Assembly (NCBI GenBank): GCA_964643325.1
Contig: CAZXSE010000001.1
Location: 1-64,000, forward strand
Source: Fredricksoniimonas sp964643325
GTDB lineage: Bacteria > Omnitrophota > Gorgyraeia > Zapsychrales > Fredricksoniimonadaceae
Direction of reading: 5' to 3'
DNA length: 64,000 nucleotides
Shown here piece after piece: positions 16,361 through 25,148 of the stretch (position 1 is its first letter; each line of letters begins with the position of its first letter). The translations under genes and the position numbers were made by a program. The notes beneath the pieces are model-generated. The model did no database searches, had not been told where the DNA came from, and worked only from the letters and a program-made list of their open reading frames with translations.

Positions 16361-19347
16361 TTGCCGCAACATTTCTTGTATTTCTTGCCGCTGCCGCACG
16401 GGCAATCATCATTGCGGCCGACCTTCTTCTGTCCGGCAACAGGCTGATGCGCGGGCGCCAGAGGCGCAGGCGGCCTGGCCCCTGATACGGGCCGTTCCTC
16501 GGCGACCTGGCCCAAATGAACGGCACCGGTCATGCCGCCGAACTCATGATGCACGGTCTGCTGCTGCGAGCCAAAAACACTGCGCGCGCGCGTTTCATGC
16601 TCGGCCGGCTGCAGCTTAAAGATGAGCTCCGCGACGTCGATATGGATGCTCTCGAACATGGCGCGGAACATATGATAGCCTTCGCGCTTGAACTCAACGA
16701 GCGGGTCGCGCTGCCCCAACGCGCGCAGGCCCATGCCTTCCTTGAGACGGTCCATGGCATAAAGGTGCTCTTTCCATTTGGAATCGATCGTGTGCAGCAG
16801 GAACATCCGCTCCAGATAACGGACCTGCTCCAAGCCCATCTTCTGTTCCTTATCGGCATAAAAACGGACCAGCTGATCGTACAACCGCGCGGTCACCTCA
16901 TCGACGGGTGCCTCCGTCAGCGGCTCACGCCAGGAACTGACATCAAGCCCGAAGCGCGTGAGCGCATACTGAATGAGTCCCTCGACATCGCGCGGTTTGC
17001 TTCCGTCGGTCGTCAAATGCCGGCGGCACGCCTCCTCGACCGTCGTCTGGACGGACTCAAGGATCAGCTCCCGCGTGTCGTCGCCGTCGATGATCGAACG
17101 GCGCAAGTTGTAAATGACCTCGCGCTGACGGTTCATGGTCGTGTCGTATTCCAAAAGCTGCTTGCGCACCTCGAAGTTGTAATTCTCGACGCGCTTTTGC
17201 GCCATCTCAAGCGCGCGGCTGACCATGGGCGATTCGATCATCTCGCCCTCGGCAAAACCGAATGTATCCATCATCGAACGGATGCGGTCACCCGCGAAAA
17301 GCCTCATCAGGTCGTCCTCGAGCGACACATAAAAACGCGACGAACCCGGATCGCCCTGACGGCCCGAACGGCCGCGCAGCTGATTATCAATGCGCCGCGA
17401 TTCATGGCGCTCGGTTCCGATGATATGCAGTCCGCCCGCGGCCACCACATCATCGTGCTCCTTGCGGACCTGATCGCGGAACTGCTTGATGAACTGGTTG
17501 ACGAGCTGTTCGTGGTCGGCGGGCTGCTGATTATCCTTGAGGGCCTCCTCGACCTTCTGGGCCGCGAGCGCGCGCGCCATGAACTCGGCATTGCCGCCGA
17601 GCATGATATCCGTACCACGGCCCGCCATGTTGGTGGCGATGGTCACGGCCTTGTAGCGGCCGGCCTGGGAAATAATGGCGGCCTCGAGTTCGTGATATTT
17701 GGCGTTGAGGACCTGATGCTTGATGCCGCGCGATTTAAGCAGCCGCGCCAGGAATTCAGAACGTTCGATCGACACGGTACCAACGAGAACGGGCTGGCCT
17801 TTTTCATGGCACTGCTCGATCTCGCGCACCACGGCGTCGAATTTCTCCTTGCTCGTGCGAAAGATGCAATCCGCGTGATTGATGCGCTGCAGCGGCCTGT
17901 TCGTCGGGATGATCACGACATCCAGCTTGTAGATCTGCTTGAACTCATTAGCCTCGGTATAGGCGGTACCCGTCATGCCGGAAAGTTTCTGGTACATACG
18001 GAAATAATTCTGGAACGTGATCGTGGCCAGCGTCTGGTTCTCGCGCTCGATCTTGATGCCTTCCTTGGCCTCAACCGCCTGATGCAGGCCGTCAGACCAG
18101 CGGCGGCCGGGCATCATGCGCCCCGTGAACTCATCAACGATCAAGACCTTGCCGTCCTTGACCACATAATCGGTGTCCAGCGTGAAGAATTCCTTGGCGC
18201 GCAGGGCCTGCAGGACATGATGACGGTACTCGACGGTCTCCATGTCATGAAGGTTGGCCACGCCAAAAAGTTTCGCGGCTTTTTCCTCACCCTGCTCGGT
18301 GAGCGAGATGGATTTCGCTTTTTCATCCGCCACGTAATCATAACCGACGCTTAAGTCCTCGCCCTTATGCTTGGCGTCGATCTCCTCGGCCTCGGTCACA
18401 CGCCGGCCGCTGAGCTGGCCGGAGATGGTGTATGCCGTATAATACTTGTCCGTTGATTCCTCCGCGGGCCCGGAAATGATCAACGGCGTGCGCGCCTCGT
18501 CCACCAGGATGCTATCAACCTCGTCGACGATCGCGTAATGATGCGGCCGCTGGACCATGTCTTCCTTGGTCATGACCATGTTATCGCGCAGGTAATCGAA
18601 CCCGAACTCGTTATTGGTCCCGTAAGTAATGTCAGCCCCGTAAGCGACCTTGCGCGCGGCGGGTTCCATGTCGTGCTGGATCACGCCCACCGTCAGCCCC
18701 AGGAATTCATAGATCGGCCCCATCCATTCGCGGTCGCGCCGCGCCAGGTAATCATTGACCGTGACCACATGCACGCCCTCGCCGGTCAGCGCGTTCAGGT
18801 ACGCCGGCAGGGTCGCGACGAGCGTCTTACCTTCACCTGTCGTCATCTCCGCGATATTGCCGTAATGAAGGACCATGCCGCCAATGAGCTGCACGTCGTA
18901 GTGGCGCATGTTCAACAGGCGTTTGCCCGTCTCGCGCACAACGGCAAAAGCCTCGGGCAGGATCTCGTTGACCGCGTGTTGCTTGGAACGGAAAAGTTCT
19001 TTCTCAGCATCCTTGAGCGCATCCTTGCAGTTCTGACGCTCGTCGATATTGGGTGCCTGGCGGTACCGTTCCCGGGCCCGCGCGACAGCTTCCTCCTCCA
19101 CGCGCACCATGTCCTTCAGGCGCCCCCTGAACTCGACGGTCTTGGCCTTCAGCTCTTCATTGGTCAATTTTTCCATCTGCGGTTCAAGCGTATTGATCAT
19201 GGCCACGACCGGCGCCAACCGACGGACCTCGCCTACCGACGGAAGGGGCGAATCCTGGTTGATATGGACATTGACCGCGGGGCGCAGCTTCGCGATAAAA
19301 CGGCGCGCGGCGGCAATCGTGGGCCTGCGGATTATCATATCGATCAT
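16357..19347 (-). CDS. secA: Preprotein translocase ATPase SecA
   Basis: A 996-aa motor that drives secretory proteins through SecYEG. Walker A GEGKT lies at 171-175 and DEVD at 275-278. The crosslinking and scaffold regions are intact, and the C-terminal zinc-binding SEC-C tail (CPCGSGKKYKKCC) is present. The N-terminus is extended, and a charged helical insertion of about 35-40 residues lies around residues 78-120, so the protein is roughly 95 residues longer than E. coli SecA. AAGGA 8 bp before the ATG at 19347 fixes the start. It follows prfB by 10 bp and overlaps lnt. Confidence 0.96.
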   Translation of the reverse strand: MIDMIIRRPTIAAARRFIAKLRPAVNVHINQDSPLPSVGEVRRLAPVVAMINTLEPQMEKLTNEELKAKTVEFRGRLKDMVRVEEEAVARARERYRQAPNIDERQNCKDALKDAEKELFRSKQHAVNEILPEAFAVVRETGKRLLNMRHYDVQLIGGMVLHYGNIAEMTTGEGKTLVATLPAYLNALTGEGVHVVTVNDYLARRDREWMGPIYEFLGLTVGVIQHDMEPAARKVAYGADITYGTNNEFGFDYLRDNMVMTKEDMVQRPHHYAIVDEVDSILVDEARTPLIISGPAEESTDKYYTAYTISGQLSGRRVTEAEEIDAKHKGEDLSVGYDYVADEKAKSISLTEQGEEKAAKLFGVANLHDMETVEYRHHVLQALRAKEFFTLDTDYVVKDGKVLIVDEFTGRMMPGRRWSDGLHQAVEAKEGIKIERENQTLATITFQNYFRMYQKLSGMTGTAYTEANEFKQIYKLDVVIIPTNRPLQRINHADCIFRTSKEKFDAVVREIEQCHEKGQPVLVGTVSIERSEFLARLLKSRGIKHQVLNAKYHELEAAIISQAGRYKAVTIATNMAGRGTDIMLGGNAEFMARALAAQKVEEALKDNQQPADHEQLVNQFIKQFRDQVRKEHDDVVAAGGLHIIGTERHESRRIDNQLRGRSGRQGDPGSSRFYVSLEDDLMRLFAGDRIRSMMDTFGFAEGEMIESPMVSRALEMAQKRVENYNFEVRKQLLEYDTTMNRQREVIYNLRRSIIDGDDTRELILESVQTTVEEACRRHLTTDGSKPRDVEGLIQYALTRFGLDVSSWREPLTEAPVDEVTARLYDQLVRFYADKEQKMGLEQVRYLERMFLLHTIDSKWKEHLYAMDRLKEGMGLRALGQRDPLVEFKREGYHMFRAMFESIHIDVAELIFKLQPAEHETRARSVFGSQQQTVHHEFGGMTGAVHLGQVAEERPVSGARPPAPLAPAHQPVAGQKKVGRNDDCPCGSGKKYKKCCGK

Positions 19348-19357
19348 AATGGCATCC

Positions 19358-20453
19358 TTATTTTTCCGGCCTCATTTTCAGGAAGGCCTCAATGAACATA
19401 TCAATATCACCGTCCATGACCTTCTGGACGTTGCCTGTCTCGGCGTCGGTGCGGTGGTCCTTGACCATCTGGTAGGGCTGCATGACATAAGAACGGATCT
19501 GGCTGCCCCATTCGATCTTCTGCTTCTGGCCTGACTCAGCGGCCAGCTTGTTGTCCATCTCCTGCTGCTTGAGCTCGAACAATTTTGCTTTCAACACCCG
19601 CATGCAGCGCTCCTTGTTCTGCAATTGCGAGCGCTCGACCTGACTTTGCGTAATGAATCCCGTCGGAATATGTGTGATGCGCACCGCCGAATCCGCGGTA
19701 TTGACGCTCTGGCCGCCGGGGCCGGACGAGCGGAACACGTCGATCTTCAGATCATCCGGATTGATCTCAACGGTCTCGTCATCCTCGATCTCAGGGATCA
19801 CATCGAACGAGGCAAAAGACGTGTGCCGGCGCTTGTTGGAGTCGAACGGCGAAATGCGCACCAGCCGATGCACGCCCTTTTCCGCTTTGAGATAACCGTA
19901 AGCCTTGGGGCCCTCGACGCGAAAAGACACATTCTTGATCCCCGCCTCTTCACCGTGCAGGATATCGAACACCTCGACCTTGTAATCTTTGGCCTCGGCC
20001 CAGCGCGTGTAAAGACGGAACAGCATGCCCGTCCAATCGCACGACTCGGTCCCGCCCGCGCCTGAATTCAGGCTGACGATCGCGTTGCAGTCGTCGTATG
20101 GCCCGGACAGGAGCGTCTGGATCTCAAGCCTGGCGACGATCGGGATCAGCGCCGTGACATCCGCCTCGATCTGACGCTCCATGGCCTCGTCGCCTTCGGC
20201 CAGCTCCAGCAATTCGCGCGCATCCGTAATGAGGCGACCGGCCTCCTTGAGCGGTTCGACGATAGCCTTAAGGCCTTTCAGTTCCTTGATAAACTTGTTG
20301 CCTTTTTCCTGATCATTCCAGAAATCGGATGCGGCCATGCGTTCCTCGGCCGCGCTGATGCGCTCGATCAGTTTAGGCAGGTCAAAGAAACCCCCGTAGG
20401 TCGGCGATCTTGGTGTCGAGCTCTTTTATCTTGCGGGATAATAGTTCGTTCAT
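19358..20453 (-). CDS. prfB: Peptide chain release factor 2, with programmed +1 frameshift
   Basis: RF2, 364 aa after frameshifting, ends translation at UGA and UAA. It is encoded in two frames: 23 codons from the ATG at 20453 to an in-frame TGA at 20382-20384, then a +1 shift continuing from 20383 to 19358. The slip site is the classical arrangement, an internal GGGGG Shine-Dalgarno-like run followed by CTT TGA C. The GGQ loop lies in SSGPGGQSVNT, and the RF2-specific SPF tripeptide in RISPFDSNKRRH. Expression is thus expected to be self-regulated by RF2 level. The start overlaps the ychF stop by 4 bp. Confidence 0.96.
20380..20400 (-). promoter_or_regulatory. prfB autoregulatory frameshift site
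   Basis: On the minus strand a CGGGGG run is followed by TTT CTT TGA C. The G-rich run acts as internal Shine-Dalgarno, CTT is the slippery codon and TGA the RF2-dependent stop, exactly as in the well-studied bacterial prfB switch. Confidence 0.93.
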
Positions 20454-21523
20454 ACGCTGAACCTGAAATAGACCACATCGCCCTCTTTCATTTCGTAATC
20501 CTTACCCTCGAGGGTGATCTTCTTGGCTTCCTGGATCGCTTTATAAGAACCCAGCGCCACGAGATCGTTATAGCGATAGATCTCCGCCCGGATGAACCCG
20601 CGTTCAATATCCGTATGGATCTTGCCCGCGGCCTTGACCGCGCGCGTTCCCGACGGAATAAGCCATGCCCGGGTTTCCTGCTCGCCGGCTGTAAAGAAAC
20701 AGACCAGCCCCAGCAGTTCCCGCCCGGTCTGCGCCAGGCGCGCCAGCCCCGGGGTCCCGATGCCCGCGGCATCATAATATTCTTTCCGTTCTTCCGGTGG
20801 TAACTGGACCACCTCGGCCTCGAACTTAGTGCACAGCGCGATGATCGCCGCGCCCTCTTTGGCCGCGCGCGCTTTGAGCGGCGCCATGAGCGCCTCATCA
20901 GGCTCACCCTCGCCGACATTGGCCACATACATCACGGGTTTGGAGGTAATGAACTGAAATTCTTTCGTCGTGTCCTTATCAAGGCCCTGCATCCGCACGG
21001 GCACGCCGCCATCAAGGCCCTTGAGGATCTTTTCCAGCACTTCACATTTTGCCTTGGCCTCGGCGTCGCCGCACTTGGCCGGCTTGATCCATTTATCGTA
21101 GGATTTTTGCGCCTGCTGCATATCAGCGAGCATCAATTCAGTCTCGATAGTATCCACGGCCTCGGAAGGATCGAGCGTGTTCATGACATTAACAACATTA
21201 TCATCCCGGAAACAGCGCACCACATGCGCAATAGCGTCGACGGAGCGGATATTACCGAGGAACTGATTACCCAGGCCCTCGCCCTTGCTCGCGCCCTTGA
21301 CAAGCCCCGCAATATCCACAAAACGAATGGCCGCGGGCGTGATCTTCGCCGAGCTCCATTCATCGGAAAGGACCGACAGGCGATCGTCGGGAATGGGCAC
21401 AACGCCCACATTCGGCTCGATGGTCGTAAAAGGGAAGTTAGAAGCCGCGGCCGCGGCCCCGGTCAATGCGTTGAATAATGTGGACTTGCCCACATTGGGA
21501 AGCCCGACGATGCCGATCTCCAT
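20450..21523 (-). CDS. ychF: YchF/Obg-family ATPase
   Basis: A 357-aa ribosome-associated P-loop NTPase of the Obg-related YchF (EngD) group. G1 GLPNVGKST lies at residues 7-15, G3 DIAGLVKGAS is present, and the TGS domain occupies the C-terminus ending in the family motif MKEGDVVYFRFSV. Length matches the family (about 363). AAGGAG precedes the ATG. It is the first gene of the long ychF-prfB-secA-lnt run, directly behind a promoter at 21562-21590. Confidence 0.95.
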   Translation of the reverse strand: MEIGIVGLPNVGKSTLFNALTGAAAAASNFPFTTIEPNVGVVPIPDDRLSVLSDEWSSAKITPAAIRFVDIAGLVKGASKGEGLGNQFLGNIRSVDAIAHVVRCFRDDNVVNVMNTLDPSEAVDTIETELMLADMQQAQKSYDKWIKPAKCGDAEAKAKCEVLEKILKGLDGGVPVRMQGLDKDTTKEFQFITSKPVMYVANVGEGEPDEALMAPLKARAAKEGAAIIALCTKFEAEVVQLPPEERKEYYDAAGIGTPGLARLAQTGRELLGLVCFFTAGEQETRAWLIPSGTRAVKAAGKIHTDIERGFIRAEIYRYNDLVALGSYKAIQEAKKITLEGKDYEMKEGDVVYFRFSV

Positions 21524-21561
21524 GGCGCTCCTTGAAATAAATAATGATTAAAAGAGAAAAT

Positions 21562-21590
21562 ATAATACTTCTTTAAGGCGGGTCTGTCGA
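21562..21590 (-). promoter_or_regulatory. Promoter of the ychF-prfB-secA-lnt operon
   Basis: -35 TCGACA (21585-21590), 17-bp spacer, -10 TATTAT (21562-21567) on the minus strand, about 38 bp before the ychF start. Each box matches five of six consensus bases. Confidence 0.65.
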
Positions 21591-21615
21591 GATTTTTATA
21601 AAGACAGCGTGAAAG

Positions 21616-23751
21616 TCATTCCTTGATATAGAACGACTGAGGCAAGGCGGAAGCGCGGTCCATTTCCTGCAGGACATCGCGATAAAGTTCGCCCATCTGG
21701 CTATCAAGCATCATGCCGCCCGGATTCGTATCCCATGACACCAGCGCGTTCCAGTAGCCCGGCCCGGCGGGCGCAAAGATCTGATGGTACGGCACGCTCT
21801 CGATCATGGCCCCGATCCATGCTTTTGCCTGCGCATGATCGCCGAGTTTGTAGTAAGAGACCGCAAGCCCCCACATGGCCGCGCCCATCTCGTTAAGCAA
21901 AGGATATTTCTGGATCGCACGGACCTCGACGGGCGCCTGTGTAACAGCCTTGCCCCACGGATATTCGACCAGGCCCCCGACCTCGCGCGCCTTGCGCGCC
22001 TGCTGCTCAACGGCCAGCCGGCGCCACTCGGCATTGGTCACGACTTTCTGGGCCCACAGAATGGCCGCGTAATAATCGCCGCGATTGAACGCATTGAACA
22101 TCTGCGCGTTGTAGCGCCACATTTCGGGAATGTCGCCCGCATCAGGTGCCATCTCCATCGGAATACTTTCCATGAAAGTCCGCGCCGCCACGATCTCTTC
22201 AACATGGTCCTTGGCCGCAATGCGCGCGGCATCGTCGAGCCGGATCAGATCGTAAATATCCCCGTAACGGTCATCCAGCTTGAAAGGATTATTGCGCTCG
22301 AGCACCAGAACAGGCCAGGCGCCGATCGTGCTGCCGCCCTTGATAACGGCCTTGCCTGCCGGGTCTTTCACATAAAAATACGGGGTTTTCCAGCCATGGC
22401 CCGTGGCAACCCACTGGCCGGTCGCGTAAAACGACACGACGCCGCTGATCCCCTCAAGTTCATAATAAGTATCAAGCGCCTGCTGTGTGAAGAACTCGGC
22501 CAGGGCCTTGTAGTATTTCGCTTTCATGCGCGCGGCCTGATCGCCCGCCTCCCAGAAACGCACCGCATTCTTCTGCAGGGCAAGAATAACGCCGCCGATC
22601 CATTCGACAGAGCCCATGGGATGCACGCCGCCTCGATCCGCAGTCACGCGCATGTCCTGAATGTCGGCAAAATCCACCAGCGTCACGGTCTTTGTCTTTC
22701 CGTCGGGAAGCTCGAGCGTGACGCGCGAAAGGCTGCGGCGCAGCATCCGTTCGGTCAGCCGATCCAGGACATCAAGCGGCAAGCGCTCGCCGGCGCGGCC
22801 CGCAATGGTCCAGGAATAGGCATCGGTCGCGAATAATTCGCTCGACCCCGACGGACGCATGCCCTGATAGATGGTGTCCTGGTCCGGCTTGTAAACATTC
22901 CTTACAAACCAGCCCCACGCTTTTTCCGCCGCGTCTTTCCAAACAGCATCCTGCGTTACATCATAAAGCATCAAGAACGCCGAATATGCGTCCATATGCG
23001 GCTCGGTATGAACATTGCGGGCGTCCCTGTCCCCGTCGACAACAGCCCCGTCGTCGCGCTGCATCAACATCAATGCCCTGCCCAGTGTCAGGGCCTGCGG
23101 CAGGTACGCCTTGCGATCCACCTGCAAGAACGCCATGATCATGAACGCGGCCGGTCCCGGCGTCGTCCAGTATTCCAGCTGACCCTGACCCGCCGTATCC
23201 GTCGATCGGCAATTGACCGCATTGACCAGGGCCACCCCGCGCGGATCATCCAGCGACGGAACAAGCTTGAGCATGCCGTAAATGCCATTGGCATCCGCGT
23301 TCTTTTTAACTTCCTTCAAAGGGATGCGCAAGCGCCCGGCAAAATAATCAAGGACCGCCCGCGCGCCCGCGTCCTCACCGGCGGCATGCAGGATAAGCGC
23401 ATCCACGGCTTTATCATAAACGAACGCGGCGTCCTGATAGCCCGGATGCCCGAGATGACTGGGCGCTATATGGGTCTTGGGATCGGCCAGAGAAAGCACC
23501 CCGGCCGCGATCCTGCGACTGGCCGCATCGCGATCAACAAGACCGCTGGTAATGGTTGCATCAAGAGGATGATATTCCATGACAGCCGCAGGCCAGCGCC
23601 ACGCCATATGACTGATGCCATAAGCCGCGGCAACGGCAGCGATGCCGGAAGAGATCTGGGGCGTTTCAACAGACTGGGCAAAAGAAAAGGACGGAGCCAT
23701 GCCAGCAAGCAAAGCCGTAAAAATGACCGTTTTGAGCACAATTCTATGCAT
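21616..23751 (-). CDS. Secreted protein with alpha/alpha-toroid-like layout, unknown function
   Basis: A 711-aa exported protein. A clear signal peptide (residues 1-26, ending SFSFAQ) is followed by a long soluble region of alternating helices rich in Trp, Tyr and Asp, of the kind seen in six-hairpin or (alpha/alpha) toroid glycan-active enzymes (for example AYSAFLMLYDV and HPMGSVEWIGG). I cannot assign a family or catalytic residues. The C-terminal 150 residues have TPR-like helices (FNAFNRGDYYAAILWAQKVV, YKLGDHAQAKAWI). The ATG at 23751 is preceded by AGAGGGGG. It is a single transcription unit between uvrC and ychF. Confidence 0.7.
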   Translation of the reverse strand: MHRIVLKTVIFTALLAGMAPSFSFAQSVETPQISSGIAAVAAAYGISHMAWRWPAAVMEYHPLDATITSGLVDRDAASRRIAAGVLSLADPKTHIAPSHLGHPGYQDAAFVYDKAVDALILHAAGEDAGARAVLDYFAGRLRIPLKEVKKNADANGIYGMLKLVPSLDDPRGVALVNAVNCRSTDTAGQGQLEYWTTPGPAAFMIMAFLQVDRKAYLPQALTLGRALMLMQRDDGAVVDGDRDARNVHTEPHMDAYSAFLMLYDVTQDAVWKDAAEKAWGWFVRNVYKPDQDTIYQGMRPSGSSELFATDAYSWTIAGRAGERLPLDVLDRLTERMLRRSLSRVTLELPDGKTKTVTLVDFADIQDMRVTADRGGVHPMGSVEWIGGVILALQKNAVRFWEAGDQAARMKAKYYKALAEFFTQQALDTYYELEGISGVVSFYATGQWVATGHGWKTPYFYVKDPAGKAVIKGGSTIGAWPVLVLERNNPFKLDDRYGDIYDLIRLDDAARIAAKDHVEEIVAARTFMESIPMEMAPDAGDIPEMWRYNAQMFNAFNRGDYYAAILWAQKVVTNAEWRRLAVEQQARKAREVGGLVEYPWGKAVTQAPVEVRAIQKYPLLNEMGAAMWGLAVSYYKLGDHAQAKAWIGAMIESVPYHQIFAPAGPGYWNALVSWDTNPGGMMLDSQMGELYRDVLQEMDRASALPQSFYIKE

Positions 23752-23828
23752 GTTCCCCCTCTCCACCTTTACAAGTATACCTTATTCTAGGACTAAAAAG
23801 AAAGGGGTGCGCCAGGATTGGCCTGAAA

Positions 23829-23861
23829 AGCGCAACTACCTTGAATGCAACAGGTTGCGCT
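23829..23861 (-). terminator. Probable terminator of uvrC
   Basis: On the minus strand AGCGCAAC pairs with GTTGCGCT across a 17-nt loop, followed by TTTC. It lies about 35 bp past the uvrC stop. Confidence 0.5.
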
Positions 23862-23896
23862 CCAGATCGAGAAGCTCTTGCTTGCGCGCGGCCTTT

Positions 23897-25147
23897 TCAT
23901 GCTCCCAGCATTTTCTTCGCGCGCAAATTACGATGATACGCGAGGGCGAAACGGTGCGCTTCATCGCGCAGGCGTTGCAGTAACTTTAATGCCAGCGAAT
24001 CTCTGGAGAGAACGACCGGCTGTCGTTTATCCGGCAAAAAAACTTCTTCTTCGCGTTTGGCGAGCGAGATCAAAGGAATGCCGATGTCGAGCTTCTTTAA
24101 TTCATCCCGCGCCGCGGCCAGCTGGCCTTTGCCGCCGTCGATCACAATAAGGTCGGGATAGGCCGCGCCCTCGCGCTGCAAGCGTCCGTAGCGGCGGCGC
24201 ACGACTTCCGCGATCATCCTGAAATCATCCATGCCTTCTACTTCTTTGATGCGAAAACGCCGGTAGCGGCTTTTCTCGGGCCTGCCGTTGACAAATGACA
24301 CGAGCGACCCAACAGCGCGCTCACCCATGGTCGTTGAAATATCGATCGCTTCGATGCGTTCCGGCCGACGGGGCAAATGCAGCGCGCGCTCGAGCTGTTC
24401 AGCCTCCTTGAAATAATTCGCGTCAGGGCTCGAGGCGTACAAAGCACCAATGGCCCGCAATTGATCGCGCGCTTTCGCGGCCTTCTCAAAATCCTTTGCC
24501 TCAGCGAGACGCTCCATGGTGTCCTTGAGATCACAATAAAGCTCATCCTTGCGGCCTTTAAGGACCAGCGTGATATTCCTGATGCCGCGACGGTATTCCG
24601 CGGGCGTTACCGCGCCAATACAAGGCGCCTCGCATAAGCCCATGTCGTGATACAGACAGGCCTTCTTCGGCAACCGGGCGCAGGTGCGAAAAGGGAATAT
24701 TTTACGAATAAGCGTGAGCGCTTCGCGGACGAGAGCCGCGTCCACATACGGCCCGAAATATTGCGCCCCGGCCTTTTTTTGCGCGGCACGCGCGAACCGC
24801 ACCAGCGCAACGCGTGGAAATTTATCGCCCGTGATCTCGATATGCGGATAGGATTTCGCGTCTTTCAGGTCAATGTTGTATTTGGGAAGATGTTCTTTAA
24901 CAAGCGCGGCCTCGAGGATGAGCGCCGCGGCCTCGCTGTGCGTGGAGATGGTCTCAATGTCCGCGATATTGGCGACGAGAAGCTCGGTCTTTAACCTGTC
25001 GGCCTTGCCGCGAAAATACGACTGCACCCTACGGCGCAGGTCAACGGCCTTGCCGATGTAGATGATCGCGCCGCTGGCGTCTTTCATCAGATAGACGCCG
25101 CTGGTCAACGGCAATGAAGCTATCTTGGCGCGCAAGCTGTCCGTCAT
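23897..25147 (-). CDS. uvrC: UvrC-like excinuclease subunit lacking the HhH domain
   Basis: A 416-aa UvrC. The N-terminal GIY-YIG nuclease has GVY at 17-19 and YIG at 30-32. The Cys-rich segment (CARLPKKACLYHDMGLCEAPC) is present, then the UVR helices that bind UvrB, then the RNase-H-like nuclease with EAIDIS, VIDGGKGQL and DEAHRFA. The protein stops right after LRAKKMLGA, where full-length UvrC (about 600 aa) continues into tandem helix-hairpin-helix DNA-binding motifs. A +1 shift at the AAGAAAATG run would add 28 coding-like residues, but these are not HhH. The start at 25147 is 1 bp downstream of the murJ stop. Confidence 0.88.
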   Translation of the reverse strand: MTDSLRAKIASLPLTSGVYLMKDASGAIIYIGKAVDLRRRVQSYFRGKADRLKTELLVANIADIETISTHSEAAALILEAALVKEHLPKYNIDLKDAKSYPHIEITGDKFPRVALVRFARAAQKKAGAQYFGPYVDAALVREALTLIRKIFPFRTCARLPKKACLYHDMGLCEAPCIGAVTPAEYRRGIRNITLVLKGRKDELYCDLKDTMERLAEAKDFEKAAKARDQLRAIGALYASSPDANYFKEAEQLERALHLPRRPERIEAIDISTTMGERAVGSLVSFVNGRPEKSRYRRFRIKEVEGMDDFRMIAEVVRRRYGRLQREGAAYPDLIVIDGGKGQLAAARDELKKLDIGIPLISLAKREEEVFLPDKRQPVVLSRDSLALKLLQRLRDEAHRFALAYHRNLRAKKMLGA

Positions 25148-25148
25148 A

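Noticed and set aside
16516..18354. A 612-codon open frame antisense to secA
   Set aside because: It mirrors secA codons, has repetitive low-complexity composition (His, Leu, Arg, Asp) and matches no family; GC-rich DNA often leaves such frames open.
23806..23910. A short separate gene beginning ATGAAAAGG at the uvrC stop
   Set aside because: It would encode about 35 residues of low-complexity composition with no ribosome binding site that is not part of uvrC; it overlaps the likely terminator.
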